Shown here piece after piece: positions 17,598-26,629 of a DNA stretch of 64,000 nucleotides. The notes below the pieces were generated by a model. That model saw nothing but the letters and a program-made list of their open reading frames with translations. It was not told the DNA's origin and searched no databases. Made by a program: the position numbers and the translations under genes. Source of the stretch: G963665085 sp963665085 (GTDB lineage Bacteria > Bacteroidota > Bacteroidia > Bacteroidales > JAAAOM01); assembly GCA_963665085.2 (NCBI GenBank), contig CAXXXS010000001.1:4712001-4776000 (forward strand), given 5' to 3'. Positions within the stretch are counted from its first letter, which is position 1. Every line of letters starts with the position of its first letter.

Positions 17598-18186
17598 CCC
17601 ACTCTGTTTTATCTTCAGCTGGAATCCTGGCTCTTTCTGGTAGAAGTAAATTATCTTTTGGATAACCTATCTGAAAAAATCCAAGACATTTATCGTATTC
17701 TCCCAATTCTAAAAAATCTTTCGTTTGTTGTGTATAACAGATGTTTCCTGTACTTAAGTAACCAGCCAGACCGAAAGGTTTTAAACTTAAATATATATTT
17801 TCTATTACACATCCGGTAGCTACTATTTCTTCAATTTCCGGAATTTTATCATTTAAATCCCGTTTCATCCAGACAGCTATAATTGCAGATACCTGTTTAG
17901 CTTTTTCTTCGTATTTTAAAAATTTCCTATCGCTATATTTTTCCGGGGGAGTTATTTCTTTATAGATTTCTTGTTGTTTTTTAAAAAAAGTATCAACTCC
18001 TTTACCAAAGAAAACTTTAAAATTCCATGGCTGTGTATGTTTATGTGTTGGAGCCCAAACAGCTATATCAAGAATATCTTTTATAACATTTATATCTGTT
18101 ATTTTTTTATCCGGATTAAAATTTACGGGGTATACAGTTCGTCTATCTTTTATTATTTCTGAAATAATTTCTTTTGTTATCTCCAT
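17587..18186 (-). CDS. Nitroreductase-family FMN enzyme
   Basis: A 199-residue member of the nitroreductase fold family. The opening IIKDRRTVYPVNF contains the FMN-phosphate-binding RRT, then VWAPTHKHTQPWNFKVF (the usual AP(S/T)xxNxQPWxF segment), ATGCVIENIYLSLKPFGLAGY and GFFQIGYPKD. It should be a cytoplasmic NAD(P)H-dependent oxidoreductase; the substrate is not predictable. Conceivably relevant to nitroaromatics exported by the ars cluster 14 kb away, but there is no direct link. Confidence 0.87.
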   Translation of the reverse strand: MEITKEIISEIIKDRRTVYPVNFNPDKKITDINVIKDILDIAVWAPTHKHTQPWNFKVFFGKGVDTFFKKQQEIYKEITPPEKYSDRKFLKYEEKAKQVSAIIAVWMKRDLNDKIPEIEEIVATGCVIENIYLSLKPFGLAGYLSTGNICYTQQTKDFLELGEYDKCLGFFQIGYPKDNLLLPERARIPAEDKTEWVLD

Positions 18187-18285
18187 CTTGTTTTTTCAAC
18201 TTTTAACAGTGTAGGCTAAAATTTGTTCAAGGGGCAAACAACAAGTTTTTTGATACAACAAGAGGAGTTATCGGGAAAATATAAA

Positions 18286-18355
18286 GCTACCTTTATACCG
18301 AAAGTAATAAACAGTCTTCTTATTTGACCTCACAAACTCTCTGGAATAAGGTAGC
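18286..18355. other. Long-range inverted repeat between ald and the nitroreductase gene
   Basis: Arms GCTACCTT (18286-18293) and AAGGTAGC (18348-18355) are perfect, 54 nt apart, just downstream of ald on its transcript. It could be a structured 3' end of ald. There is no T-run. Low certainty. Confidence 0.3.
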
Positions 18356-18363
18356 CTACATTT

Positions 18364-19476
18364 TTAAATCAATTTATCGAGCGGAGTATAATCTATTTTA
18401 AAAGTATCTGCAACATTTTTATATGTGCATTCCCCATTATAAATATTTACTCCCATTTTGATTGCATTAGATTCTTTACATGCTTGTTCAAGTCCTTTTT
18501 CTGCAATTAATAAACCATAAGGCAACGTTGTACTTGTTAGCGCATTTGTTGAACTTAAAGCAACAACACCAGGCATATTTGCTACGCAATAATGTACTAC
18601 ATCATCAATTACAAAAACAGGATCATCGTGAGTTGTTGGTTTTGTTGTTTCACAACAACCTCCTTGATCAACTGCTACATCAACAATAACAGCACCTGGT
18701 TGCATAATTTTTAAATGTTCTCTTTTAATCAAATTAGGGGCTTTTGCACCAGGAAGCAACACTGCCCCAACTACTAAATCACTTTCTTTTAATACACTTT
18801 CAATATTTGCATCGGTACTATATAAAGTAGTGATCCTTGAACCAAAAATATCATCTAAATAAGCCAATCTGCTTGCATTAACATCCAGAATAGTAACATC
18901 GGCACCAATTCCTACTGCTATTTTACATGCATTCATTCCTACGATTCCGCCACCAATAATAGCAACTTTACCTCTTCTAACCCCAGGAACCCCTCCTAGT
19001 AAAATTCCTCTTCCTCCGAAAGATTTTTCTAAGAATTTAGCACCCTCCTGGATACTTAAACGTCCTGCTATTTCACTCATTGGGCGAAGACAAGGCAACT
19101 GACCTTTTTCATCTTCAATAGTTTCGTAAGCAACACCTTTTACCTTCTTTTTCATTAAAGCTTCTGTAAGCTCTTTTTCTGCAGCTAAATGAAGATAGGT
19201 ATAGAGAATCTGTCCTTCATGGAAAAAATCATATTCCTCTGGTTGCGGTTCTTTTACCTTAACAATCATTTCGGTTTTATCGAATATTGATTTCTTATCA
19301 AATTCGATACTTGCTCCTGCCTCTTCGTATTCTTCATCCGGAAAACCAGCAGCTGCACCAGCATTTTTTTCTATAAATACTTGATGGCCACGACTTACGT
19401 ATGACTTAACACATGATGGTGTTAGCCCTACTCGATATTCATGTCGTTTAATTTCTTTTACACAACCAATTTTCAT
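18364..19476 (-). CDS. ald: Alanine dehydrogenase
   Basis: NAD-dependent reversible oxidative deamination of L-alanine to pyruvate and ammonium. The 370-residue protein is full length: MKIGCVKEIKRHEYRVGLTP at the N-terminus, EKNAGAAAGFPDEEY, VKVKEPQPEEY, YLHLAAEKELTEAL, the NAD site VAIIGGGIVGMNACKIAVGIGADV and a C-terminal VAVDQGGC ... HYCVANMPGVVALSSTNALT. The catalytic Lys and His positions are conserved in these blocks. Monocistronic by context, with a 178-bp gap to the next gene on the same strand. Confidence 0.96.
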   Translation of the reverse strand: MKIGCVKEIKRHEYRVGLTPSCVKSYVSRGHQVFIEKNAGAAAGFPDEEYEEAGASIEFDKKSIFDKTEMIVKVKEPQPEEYDFFHEGQILYTYLHLAAEKELTEALMKKKVKGVAYETIEDEKGQLPCLRPMSEIAGRLSIQEGAKFLEKSFGGRGILLGGVPGVRRGKVAIIGGGIVGMNACKIAVGIGADVTILDVNASRLAYLDDIFGSRITTLYSTDANIESVLKESDLVVGAVLLPGAKAPNLIKREHLKIMQPGAVIVDVAVDQGGCCETTKPTTHDDPVFVIDDVVHYCVANMPGVVALSSTNALTSTTLPYGLLIAEKGLEQACKESNAIKMGVNIYNGECTYKNVADTFKIDYTPLDKLI

Positions 19477-19699
19477 ATTAATTCCTTTTTACTTTAAAAG
19501 TCAAGACGAAGTTTCATTAAAAAAAAAAAAAATATAATGACAAAAATCAAGGTGTTAAAAAACTCAGGAAAATTCAATGATGCAGCAACAATGACAGGGA
19601 AAAAGTTAGTGTTTTCTATAATGTTATCTTAGAATATTTTACCATTCGATTTTTTTTGAGACTTTGTAAAACTCTCATTATAAAATTAAGTAGTAATCG

Positions 19700-20098
19700 A
19701 TGAAAATAAATTTAAAATCGTCAATATTTTTTTATTATGACAATGCTAAAACCCCCCGAGTGGTGTATATTATTGACAGCTTATTTTCATTGATCGTAAT
19801 ATCAAACGGAACCGGAGGAAACCGGTTTAGTTTAGAATTGGCTAAAAATGGATTTATCGTTATTGCCCCTGATCATTGGGGAAATATGTTTGATAACAAA
19901 ATTCCTGAATATTTTGTCCGCTATTGGGACAGTCCCCAGGATATCAGTTTCTTATTGACATCAATCCAAGCAAACGAATCTATTAACCTGGAAGGAAAAC
20001 GATAGAGCTATAATATCTTATAAGAATCTAACAGAAATTGAAGAAAGTAAATCCGAATTGAGAGAAATTATTAGAAATTGGATTGAAGCAACTAAATA
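19700..20098 (+). pseudogene. Decayed alpha/beta-hydrolase (dienelactone-hydrolase-like)
   Basis: The frame from 19700 encodes ~101 residues including LIVISNGTGGNRFS, ELAKNGFIVIAPDHWGNMFD and YWDSPQDISFLLTSI, the N-terminal half of a predicted dienelactone-hydrolase-like enzyme (oxyanion region and second strand). The frame stops at 20005, before the nucleophile elbow, and a helix appears to be missing between NRFS and ELAKNG. A further open segment to 20098 (TEIEESKSELREIIRNWIEATK) may be the remains of the C-terminus. I read this as a gene reduced by deletions. The segment carries no catalytic Ser, so it cannot be active. Confidence 0.55.
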
Positions 20099-20153
20099 AA
20101 ACAACGAACTATTTAACTGATAGTTTGAAATTGTTATTGTCCCTCACTTCATC

Positions 20154-20201
20154 GCTAGTCTGGGTTGAACAGCCAGGATTTCGCACAATCTGTGGACTAG
20201 C
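20154..20201. repeat. Cruciform-forming inverted repeat
   Basis: Arms GCTAGTC (20154-20160) and GACTAGC (20195-20201) enclose a second small stem (CTGG/CCAG). The block is clearly richer in G+C than its surroundings and lies between the decayed hydrolase and the 171-bp repeat. Possibly another REP-like element. Confidence 0.4.
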
Positions 20202-20281
20202 CTCCGCACCAGGCAAGGTTATTTCTGATTTTCTAAGGATTTTGAGTTTCTGTTTTCTCATAAATGTAAATTGATTTTTTG

Positions 20282-20452
20282 CACCTTCATAAATTCTCAG
20301 GCATAAAGGCATCAGTGGGTGGGTGTCCACGACTGTGTGCACCTATGCGCTTACCAAACCCTGAACAAACATTATCGACCAAGCATAGCATGGTGTGAGT
20401 CGTGGTGACTTTTTTTGTTTCTTTTTTGTGTGGTTGACAAAAAAGAAAAGAA
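20282..20452. repeat. 171-bp structured dispersed repeat, copy A
   Basis: Nearly identical to 22815-22985 over exactly 171 bp. It contains an outer stem (CCACGACT near 20327, AGTCGTGG near 20398) around a variable ~60-nt loop, then a perfect 12-bp hairpin (TTTCTTTTTTGT and ACAAAAAAGAAA) at the right end. Substitutions between copies concentrate in the loop, while the arms are kept. Reads as a non-coding mobile or REP-like element. Confidence 0.8.
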
Positions 20453-20604
20453 TAATTCTTACTTTCTTTTATACTACAAAAAAAAATAACCATTATTAAA
20501 TGCAACAAATACTCTTATAATACCGTTAAATAAATCTAAATGTTAAACCACAAATTCGAACAACATTTTTCATGTATTATGTATAATTAAAAAAATTAAA
20601 TCAA

Positions 20605-21066
20605 ATGAATGAAACAAACTTAGTTTCTTTTAACATGTCTGCAGAAGACGAAACTGCAGTATTAGATGCCATCCAGGTGATAAAAGACAAACTTGTGCCT
20701 CACCTGATTTCTTTAACACCAGCAGAAAGAATTGAACTACCCAAAATGGGAGACAAAACAGTTGCTTTTGTAACCAAAAGTTTTGAGTATAGTAACAAAA
20801 ATCCGGAGTTAGTCCCGCTTTATGTTAACACAGAAGAATTTGGAAAAGATGTTAACGGAGTAACAAAACTACGTAGTTACTATCAATCAATAGAGCAAAT
20901 TTTTGATTCGCTAAACGATACCATAATGGTAGCTGGAAGTGAGGCTTATATAGCTGCATTGTCTATCTATAATGTTGTAAAAGACGCCGCAAAAAAAGGG
21001 GTTCCAGGAGCACAAACTATTTATAACGAATTAAAAGTCCGGTTCCCAGGGCGTCCAAAAAAATAG
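20605..21066 (+). CDS. Hypothetical helical protein
   Basis: A 153-residue protein without signal peptide or membrane segment. Predicted mostly helical; opening MSAEDETAVLDAIQVIKDKL, a segment LTPAERIELPKMGDKTVAFVTKS, and a basic C-terminal tail VRFPGRPKK. I believe similar unnamed proteins occur in other Bacteroidota, but I do not know a function. It lies between the two copies of the 171-bp repeat and is followed at once by a terminator hairpin that continues into a tandem array of degenerate hairpins. Confidence 0.72.
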   Translation: MNETNLVSFNMSAEDETAVLDAIQVIKDKLVPHLISLTPAERIELPKMGDKTVAFVTKSFEYSNKNPELVPLYVNTEEFGKDVNGVTKLRSYYQSIEQIFDSLNDTIMVAGSEAYIAALSIYNVVKDAAKKGVPGAQTIYNELKVRFPGRPKK

Positions 21067-21316
21067 TAATACAATATAAAAGGTACCTTTTAGGTGCCTT
21101 TTTTTATTTCAGAGCATATAAAAGATACCTAAAAGGTATTTAAAACTATCTCAAAGCATATAAAAAATATCTCCGAGGTACTTTTTAGTACCTAAAAGCA
21201 TTTAAAAAGTACCTTAGAGGTACTTTTTTGTTATGCAGAGGTATTAAATAACTGGTAAAAGATACTTTTTAATATCTCCAAAATACTTTAAGGTATGTCT
21301 GAGGTTATAAACTAAA
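21065..21316. repeat. 21-bp tandem array (42-bp hairpin array) of about 12 units
   Basis: Twelve consecutive 21-bp units, beginning at 21065, 21086, 21107, 21128, 21149, 21170, 21191, 21212, 21233, 21254, 21275 and 21296. Most fit a loose pattern NCTNAAAGGTAYTTNAAANTA. Adjacent units are partly complementary, so pairs fold into hairpins centred about every 42 bp (near 21090, 21131, 21173, 21215). The fourth is perfect: AAAAAGTACCT and AGGTACTTTTT around TAG. Units diverge to the right. Confidence 0.75.
21078..21105 (+). terminator. Terminator of the 20605 gene (first hairpin of the array)
   Basis: AAAAGGTACCT (21078-21088) pairs with AGGTGCCTTTT (21092-21102) with one G-U, followed by a T-run. 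It begins 12 bp after the stop codon. Confidence 0.75.
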
Positions 21317-21539
21317 ATTAAAATAAGTAAGTGAGTACGATTGTTTTTGCATATATACAAGTGATAAAGTTAGCAATAGATTAAAATCAGCACTTGAACA
21401 AGAAACTGAATTACATTTTAACAGAGTCCAAAAATATCTAGGTCTTTTAGACACTGATAAAAAAGAAAAAAGAGTTGCTTAGAAAAATTGATTTATATTC
21501 GGAATTTAATATCGTAAAAATTCTTTTAATCTAGAACAA
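21317..21539. other. Gap between hairpin array and manA, with a possible gene remnant
   Basis: About 220 bp without a convincing gene. A frame open from 21327 to a TAG at 21480-21482 reads through LKSALEQETELHFNRVQKYLGLL but has no normal start codon. It may be the tail of a lost gene. No promoter box for manA was recognised. Confidence 0.3.
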
Positions 21540-22781
21540 ATGAAAGACACAGACTCAATAAATCAAATACAAAATCAGGATATAAAAGTTTTAAAAATTA
21601 AGGGAACATCACAACATTATTTATGGGGAGGAACAGAGTTTATTCCTGAATTACTAAATCTTCAAAACAACAAAAAACTACCCTTTGCAGAATATTGGCT
21701 TGGAGCACATGTTTCTTCTCCTGCTGAGATTTTAACAGGACTTTTTTGTAACAAAAACCTGATTGATTTAATTGATAATGATCCAAAAAAATGTTTTGGC
21801 GAAAACATTCTTTTCAAATTTAATGAGCTCCCTTTTCTCCTCAAAGTCCTTGACATTAAAACGATGTTATCCATTCAGGTACATCCATCAAAGAAAACAG
21901 CAGAAGAAGGATTTGCAACAGAAGAGGAAAAAGGCATTCCACTAACGACAGATAACAGAAATTATAAGGATAAAAACCATAAACCCGAATTAATGTGTGC
22001 TTTAAGTGAATGTTGGCTTTTACACGGATTTGAAACCGAAGAAGTTATTTACCAAAGACTCAAATCCCGTTCGATCTATTCTCCAATGTTAGAAATTCTC
22101 GATGCAACGGATTGTAAAGGTCTCTTTGAATGGATTGTCCTTAATCCTAAAAATAAAGCACATGAAGTTGCCGACAATCTTTTTAAAATTATTCTTGATG
22201 AGCAAAATATAGACAAATCATCACCAGATTTCTGGATACAAAAATGGTTTAGAAACAATCCATATAGCCGAACAGGTGTTCTTACCTTATTGCTTATGAA
22301 TGTGGTGAACCTCAAAGAAGGCGATGCAATTTATCAGGCCCCGGGAGTACTTCATGCATACTTAGAAGGACAAGGAATAGAGATTATGGCATCATCAGAC
22401 AATGTTTTGAGGGGAGGATTAACATCAAAGCATGTAGATAGTTTAGAGTTAATAAAAAACACAAATTGCAGTACCATTAATCCCAAAGACTCAATTATAC
22501 GTGGTTCTATCATATCTCAGTATGAAAAAAAATATACCCCTCCAATAGAAGATTTCGAACTATCAGAAATAATACTTGCAGAAGGAAATCAAATGGATAC
22601 CACATGTTCTGGAATGGAATTATTTATAAATATGGATGGAATTATTTTTGTTAAATCTGGAAATGATAATGAAATGCTTATAAAAAAAGGAGAATCTTTT
22701 GTGGGAATTCATGGTGCAGAGATAGAACTATGTTGTAAAGAAGGACAAGTACGACTATTTAGAGGTAAAGCAAATATTTAA
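21540..22781 (+). CDS. manA: Mannose-6-phosphate isomerase, class I
   Basis: Interconverts fructose-6-phosphate and mannose-6-phosphate. A 413-residue cytosolic zinc enzyme: YLWGGTEFIPELL, FAEYWLGAH, PFLLKVLDIKTMLSIQVHPSK (zinc ligands Gln and His), KNHKPELM (Glu ligand), EGDAIYQAPGVLHAYLEG (His ligand) and SSDNVLRGGLTSKHVD are all present. The C-terminal cupin-like half is complete. It would supply mannose units for polysaccharide or feed released mannose to glycolysis, which could link it to the GH92 mannosidase further along. Copy B of the 171-bp repeat begins 33 bp after its stop. Confidence 0.95.
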   Translation: MKDTDSINQIQNQDIKVLKIKGTSQHYLWGGTEFIPELLNLQNNKKLPFAEYWLGAHVSSPAEILTGLFCNKNLIDLIDNDPKKCFGENILFKFNELPFLLKVLDIKTMLSIQVHPSKKTAEEGFATEEEKGIPLTTDNRNYKDKNHKPELMCALSECWLLHGFETEEVIYQRLKSRSIYSPMLEILDATDCKGLFEWIVLNPKNKAHEVADNLFKIILDEQNIDKSSPDFWIQKWFRNNPYSRTGVLTLLLMNVVNLKEGDAIYQAPGVLHAYLEGQGIEIMASSDNVLRGGLTSKHVDSLELIKNTNCSTINPKDSIIRGSIISQYEKKYTPPIEDFELSEIILAEGNQMDTTCSGMELFINMDGIIFVKSGNDNEMLIKKGESFVGIHGAEIELCCKEGQVRLFRGKANI

Positions 22782-22814
22782 CTGTATTCTGGTATTTTTT
22801 GTGTTACATAATTA

Positions 22815-22985
22815 CACCTTCATAAATTCTCAGGCACAAAGGCATCAGCGGGTGGATGTCCACGACTGTGTGCACCTATACGCTTACTAAACTTTTATTA
22901 ACCCTATTTAACCAAACATAGCATGGTGTGAGTCGTGGTGACTTTTTTTGTTTCTTTTTTGTGTGGTTGACAAAAAAGAAAAGAA
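22815..22985. repeat. 171-bp structured dispersed repeat, copy B
   Basis: Same element and orientation as 20282-20452, with the same 171-bp length. The CCACGACT/AGTCGTGG stem and the TTTCTTTTTTGT/ACAAAAAAGAAA end hairpin are unchanged. It ends 40 bp before the start of a REP-associated transposase remnant, the expected arrangement for an element moved by that transposase. Confidence 0.8.
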
Positions 22986-23025
22986 CAAAAATTTTATATG
23001 TTTACATAACCAAACTAAAACTCAT

Positions 23026-23409
23026 ATGAAATATAATCCGGAATACTCAAGGAAAATAATTAATACAAACATCTCTGCTATACACCATAGAAGGAGCATA
23101 CGGCTAAAAAACTACGATTATTCACAGGAAGGCTTATATTTTATTACGCTTTGCGTGCAAAACAGGCAACATATTTTTGGAGAAATTAAAAGCGGCGAAT
23201 TATTCCTAAACCCATTAGGCAAAATAACCGATGAAGAATGGGAGAACACACCCAATATCAGGAAAAATATTTCATTAGGTGAAGCCTCTATTTGGCAACG
23301 AAATTATTACGAACACATTATAAGAACAGAAAAAGCATACCAGAATATATCAAACTATATCAATCAAAACCCCAAAAACTGGGATTCAGACAAATTCATT
23401 AATGAATAA
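23026..23409 (+). pseudogene. REP-associated tyrosine transposase (RAYT/Y1) with internal deletion
   Basis: The 127-residue frame has the family's N-terminus (HHRRSIRLKNYDYSQEGLYFITLCVQNRQ HIFGEI) and its C-terminus (IWQRNYYEHIIRTEKAYQNISNYI NQNPKNWDSDKF). Between them NIRKNISLG runs directly into EASIWQRN; the central ~50-70 residues, including the PNHxHG metal-binding HUH motif, are gone. The frame is kept, so a short protein could be made but it cannot cut DNA. The ATG at 23026 was chosen because the upstream extension lies in repeat copy B. Such transposases move REP palindromes. Confidence 0.8.
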
Positions 23410-23661
23410 AAATAAATCCACAATACTCATAGAAAGCTTAAAAGACTCATGTCCCTTCATCTGAAATAAAAAGTTTTATACTTTTACTCACAGCAATTGT
23501 AACTTAATTAAGAAAGAATCTTGAAAACACCAATATATCATTTACCAGCGAACCAAACAGATACATTCAAACGCGACACAAAAAAATCAGCAATAAACTT
23601 ATTGAGAAGGCTCAAAGCTCAAGCTGGGGTGTTTTTCAAAACAAATCATATATAAACAGAT
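23410..23661. other. Intergenic stretch before rapA
   Basis: About 250 bp with no gene, repeat or promoter box that I can support. Confidence 0.4.
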
Positions 23662-26466
23662 ATGGAGAATTTTTTCCCGCACCAAAGGTACACCAGCAAA
23701 GGTGAACCAGAGCTTGGTATTGGCATTGTAACAGAAACCAGCAAAGGAAAAGTAAAAGTTTTTTTCCCTATATCGAATGTAATGCGGCAATATGCAGCGA
23801 AAAGTGCCCCATTGGAGAGAGTAATCTTTAAGCCTGGTGATACTATAACAGACTCAAAAAATCAGTCGATGATTGTCGAACAAATTGAGTTGGCAGATGG
23901 ACTGTATTTGTATTACGGAACTAACAGAAAAATATCTGAGGCAGAACTAGGGGATTTTTTGGTGTCTCACAGTGTGGTTGATAAACTTTTAATGGGATCT
24001 ATTGACTCGCCCAAAGCTTTTGCCCTACGCAGAGAAACTCTCGAATACGATTATAATCGACGAATTTCTCCTGTATATGGCTTTGTAGGAGGAAGAATAA
24101 ATTTAATCCCCCACCAGTTGTATATCGCCCATGAGGTTAGTTCGCGCTATGCTCCCCGTGTTTTACTTTCTGATCAGGTTGGCCTCGGGAAAACCATAGA
24201 GGCCTGTTTAATCCTTCATCGTTTATTGTTGAGTGAACGCATTTCGAGGGTGATTATCCTTGTTCCGGAATCACTGGTACATCAGTGGTTTGTAGAAGTT
24301 TTACGTCGATTTAATATGTGGTTTCATATTTTCGATGAAAAACGCTGTGCCTCTCTTGAGAAAAGTGCCCCTGAGGGCAATCCATTTCTTGACAATCAAC
24401 TTATTCTTTGCAGTATCGAGTTTTTGGCTGGTTCTAAAAAACGAACCAAACAAGCACTTTCTGCCAACTGGGATATGCTTGTGGTTGATGAAGCTCATCA
24501 TTTAGAATGGACAGAAGAAAAAGTAAGCCCTGAATATCGTGTTGTTGAACAGTTAAGTAAAGTAGCCAATGGTTTGTTATTACTTACTGCTACGCCAGAG
24601 CAGTTGGGAGAAGAAAGTCATTTCGCCCGACTTCGACTGTTGGATCCAGAAAGATATTCAGATTATAATGATTTTATAAATGAACCTTCTTTACATAAAG
24701 ATATTGCTCACGTTGCAGATAAACTTCATGAAGGAAAAGACTTGAACAGTAAGGAACAACAGTTGCTTGAGTCTTTTTTTCCAAAGGAACGGATTCAACT
24801 GACAACAAAAGGAGATAAAACAGCTAGAGAGGCTCTTATTGATGATTTACTCGACCAACATGGTCCGGGCAGAGTTTTATTTAGAAATACCCGTACAGCC
24901 ATGAAGGGATTCCCAAAACGTAAGGCCCATCTTATTCCTCTAAAGGTTAAGGAAACTGAGCTATGGATTCAACGCTTAACCAATGAATTTGAACACGAAA
25001 TAGTACAAAGTAGCACAGATAAAAATCAACTATTCTGGTTTGATGAAGATCCGCGAGTTAATTGGCTATTGACTACATTGCGCAAGATTAATCCGGCCAA
25101 GATTCTTCTTATTTGTAAGAGTAAAAAAAAGGTACTTGAACTTGAAAAAGTAATATCTAGGCGTACTAACCAGAAAGTATGTGTGTTTCATGAAGACCTG
25201 ACCATTGTACAACGAGATAGAAACGCAGCATGGTTCTCTGAATTAGATGGCTCACAAATACTTCTCTGTTCTGAAATTGGCAGTGAAGGACGAAATTTTC
25301 AATTTGCCCATCATCTTGTTCTCTTTGATCTTCCGCTTCATCCGGAGTTGTTAGAACAACGCATAGGCCGCCTTGACAGAATTGGCCAAACAAAAGATAT
25401 TCATATTCATATACCTTTTCTTGAAAATACTCCGCAACAAGTGCTTACAAAATGGTATCATGAAGGATTGAATGCATTTGAGGAAAATTTTGAGGGAGGA
25501 AATGAAATTTCAAAATTATTCAGCAATAAGGTACTGAAAGTTTGTAAAACAAATATAGAAGTTGAACAACTTATAGAAGAAACATCGTCTTTAAAAAAAG
25601 AACTTCAGCAAAACCTTAGTGAAGGGCGCGACAGGTTACTGGAGATGAATTCTTTCCGGCCTAAAATAGCACATCAAGTTGCAGAGCAAATACACAAAGA
25701 AGATACTGATAAAAACCTGGAAATGTATTTAACTAAAGTCTTTAATCATTTTGATATTGACATGAATAGAATTGCTCCCAGAACCTATTTTCTACGTCCC
25801 GCTTCCATAACTACCGATGTGTTTCCATCCATTCCGGAAGAAGGAATACGTGTAACATTAGACAGGGAACGGGCGCTTAGCAGGGAGGATTTTAGTTTCC
25901 TTACCGGTGATCATCCCATGGTAACAGGAGCCGTGGATATGGTACTTGGATCGGGCACAGGAAGCACCAGCTTTGGAATTCTTAGAGGCACCGGTAAAGC
26001 AGGACTTCTTCTTGAGGTTATTTTTATTGTTGAAACATCAAAAAAGCAAGGCACTTATGTCGATCGGTTTCTTCCCAATACTCCATTAAGAATCGTTGTC
26101 GATCATACCTGCAATGAAGTTTCTGATATCTTTCCTGTTGACATTTTCAATAAAAAACTGTTACCAGGTCAAATAGACCGATTTCTGGATAACGAAATGT
26201 TTGTAGAAACAATTTTACCCAATATGATTTCAGCAGCTACAAAGATCGCAGAAAGAAGAGGTAGAATAGCTATTGAAAAAGGATTACAACAAATGAACCT
26301 TACACTAAACCATGAAATAGAAAGGTTACAGGTATTACATAAAAGAAATAAAAACATCAGAACCGAAGAAATTCAGATAGCACAAAATGAACAGGCAGCA
26401 CTAATATCGCTTATTAAAAATGCTCGTGTAAGGATTGAAGCAATCCAACTCATAAGTAAGGAATAG
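23662..26466 (+). CDS. rapA: RapA-type RNA polymerase recycling ATPase (SWI2/SNF2)
   Basis: A 934-residue SNF2-family ATPase close in plan to E. coli RapA (968 residues), which binds RNA polymerase and releases stalled complexes. The N-terminal Tudor-like part (FPHQRYTSKGEPELGIGIV, then FKPGDTI) matches RapA. Helicase motifs: DQVGLGKTIEACL (Walker A near residue 175), DEAHH (276-280), LLLTATPEQLGEESHFARLRLLDP, LCSEIGSEGRNFQ and LLEQRIGRLDRIGQT. The C-terminal RapA-specific region continues to the end. RapA is best known in gammaproteobacteria; its place beside a transposase remnant suggests possible transfer. Generic SNF2 remains an alternative, but the N-terminus argues against it. Confidence 0.88.
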   Translation: MENFFPHQRYTSKGEPELGIGIVTETSKGKVKVFFPISNVMRQYAAKSAPLERVIFKPGDTITDSKNQSMIVEQIELADGLYLYYGTNRKISEAELGDFLVSHSVVDKLLMGSIDSPKAFALRRETLEYDYNRRISPVYGFVGGRINLIPHQLYIAHEVSSRYAPRVLLSDQVGLGKTIEACLILHRLLLSERISRVIILVPESLVHQWFVEVLRRFNMWFHIFDEKRCASLEKSAPEGNPFLDNQLILCSIEFLAGSKKRTKQALSANWDMLVVDEAHHLEWTEEKVSPEYRVVEQLSKVANGLLLLTATPEQLGEESHFARLRLLDPERYSDYNDFINEPSLHKDIAHVADKLHEGKDLNSKEQQLLESFFPKERIQLTTKGDKTAREALIDDLLDQHGPGRVLFRNTRTAMKGFPKRKAHLIPLKVKETELWIQRLTNEFEHEIVQSSTDKNQLFWFDEDPRVNWLLTTLRKINPAKILLICKSKKKVLELEKVISRRTNQKVCVFHEDLTIVQRDRNAAWFSELDGSQILLCSEIGSEGRNFQFAHHLVLFDLPLHPELLEQRIGRLDRIGQTKDIHIHIPFLENTPQQVLTKWYHEGLNAFEENFEGGNEISKLFSNKVLKVCKTNIEVEQLIEETSSLKKELQQNLSEGRDRLLEMNSFRPKIAHQVAEQIHKEDTDKNLEMYLTKVFNHFDIDMNRIAPRTYFLRPASITTDVFPSIPEEGIRVTLDRERALSREDFSFLTGDHPMVTGAVDMVLGSGTGSTSFGILRGTGKAGLLLEVIFIVETSKKQGTYVDRFLPNTPLRIVVDHTCNEVSDIFPVDIFNKKLLPGQIDRFLDNEMFVETILPNMISAATKIAERRGRIAIEKGLQQMNLTLNHEIERLQVLHKRNKNIRTEEIQIAQNEQAALISLIKNARVRIEAIQLISKE

Positions 26467-26629
26467 AATGATGTTTCTTTTTTTAGACAGTCCTCCTCCT
26501 ATCGGATTGACTTTCAAGTTAAAATTTTATTCATTAAACAAATGATGCCCTATATACGAAATCCTTTATTTTTAAGTTTACTAGTAACTGTTTTGTCGAA
26601 AAAAAGTAAAAAAGAAAAAATAATGTTAA

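Noticed and set aside
20109..20508. Minus-strand frames across the cruciform and repeat copy A
   Set aside because: Their sequence is that of the non-coding repeat; the encoded peptides have no recognisable domain.
21331..21380. GTG-led frame resembling a serine recombinase start (TIVFAYIQV)
   Set aside because: It stops after about 16 residues, and the rest of the frame shift gives no recombinase motif; treated as chance.
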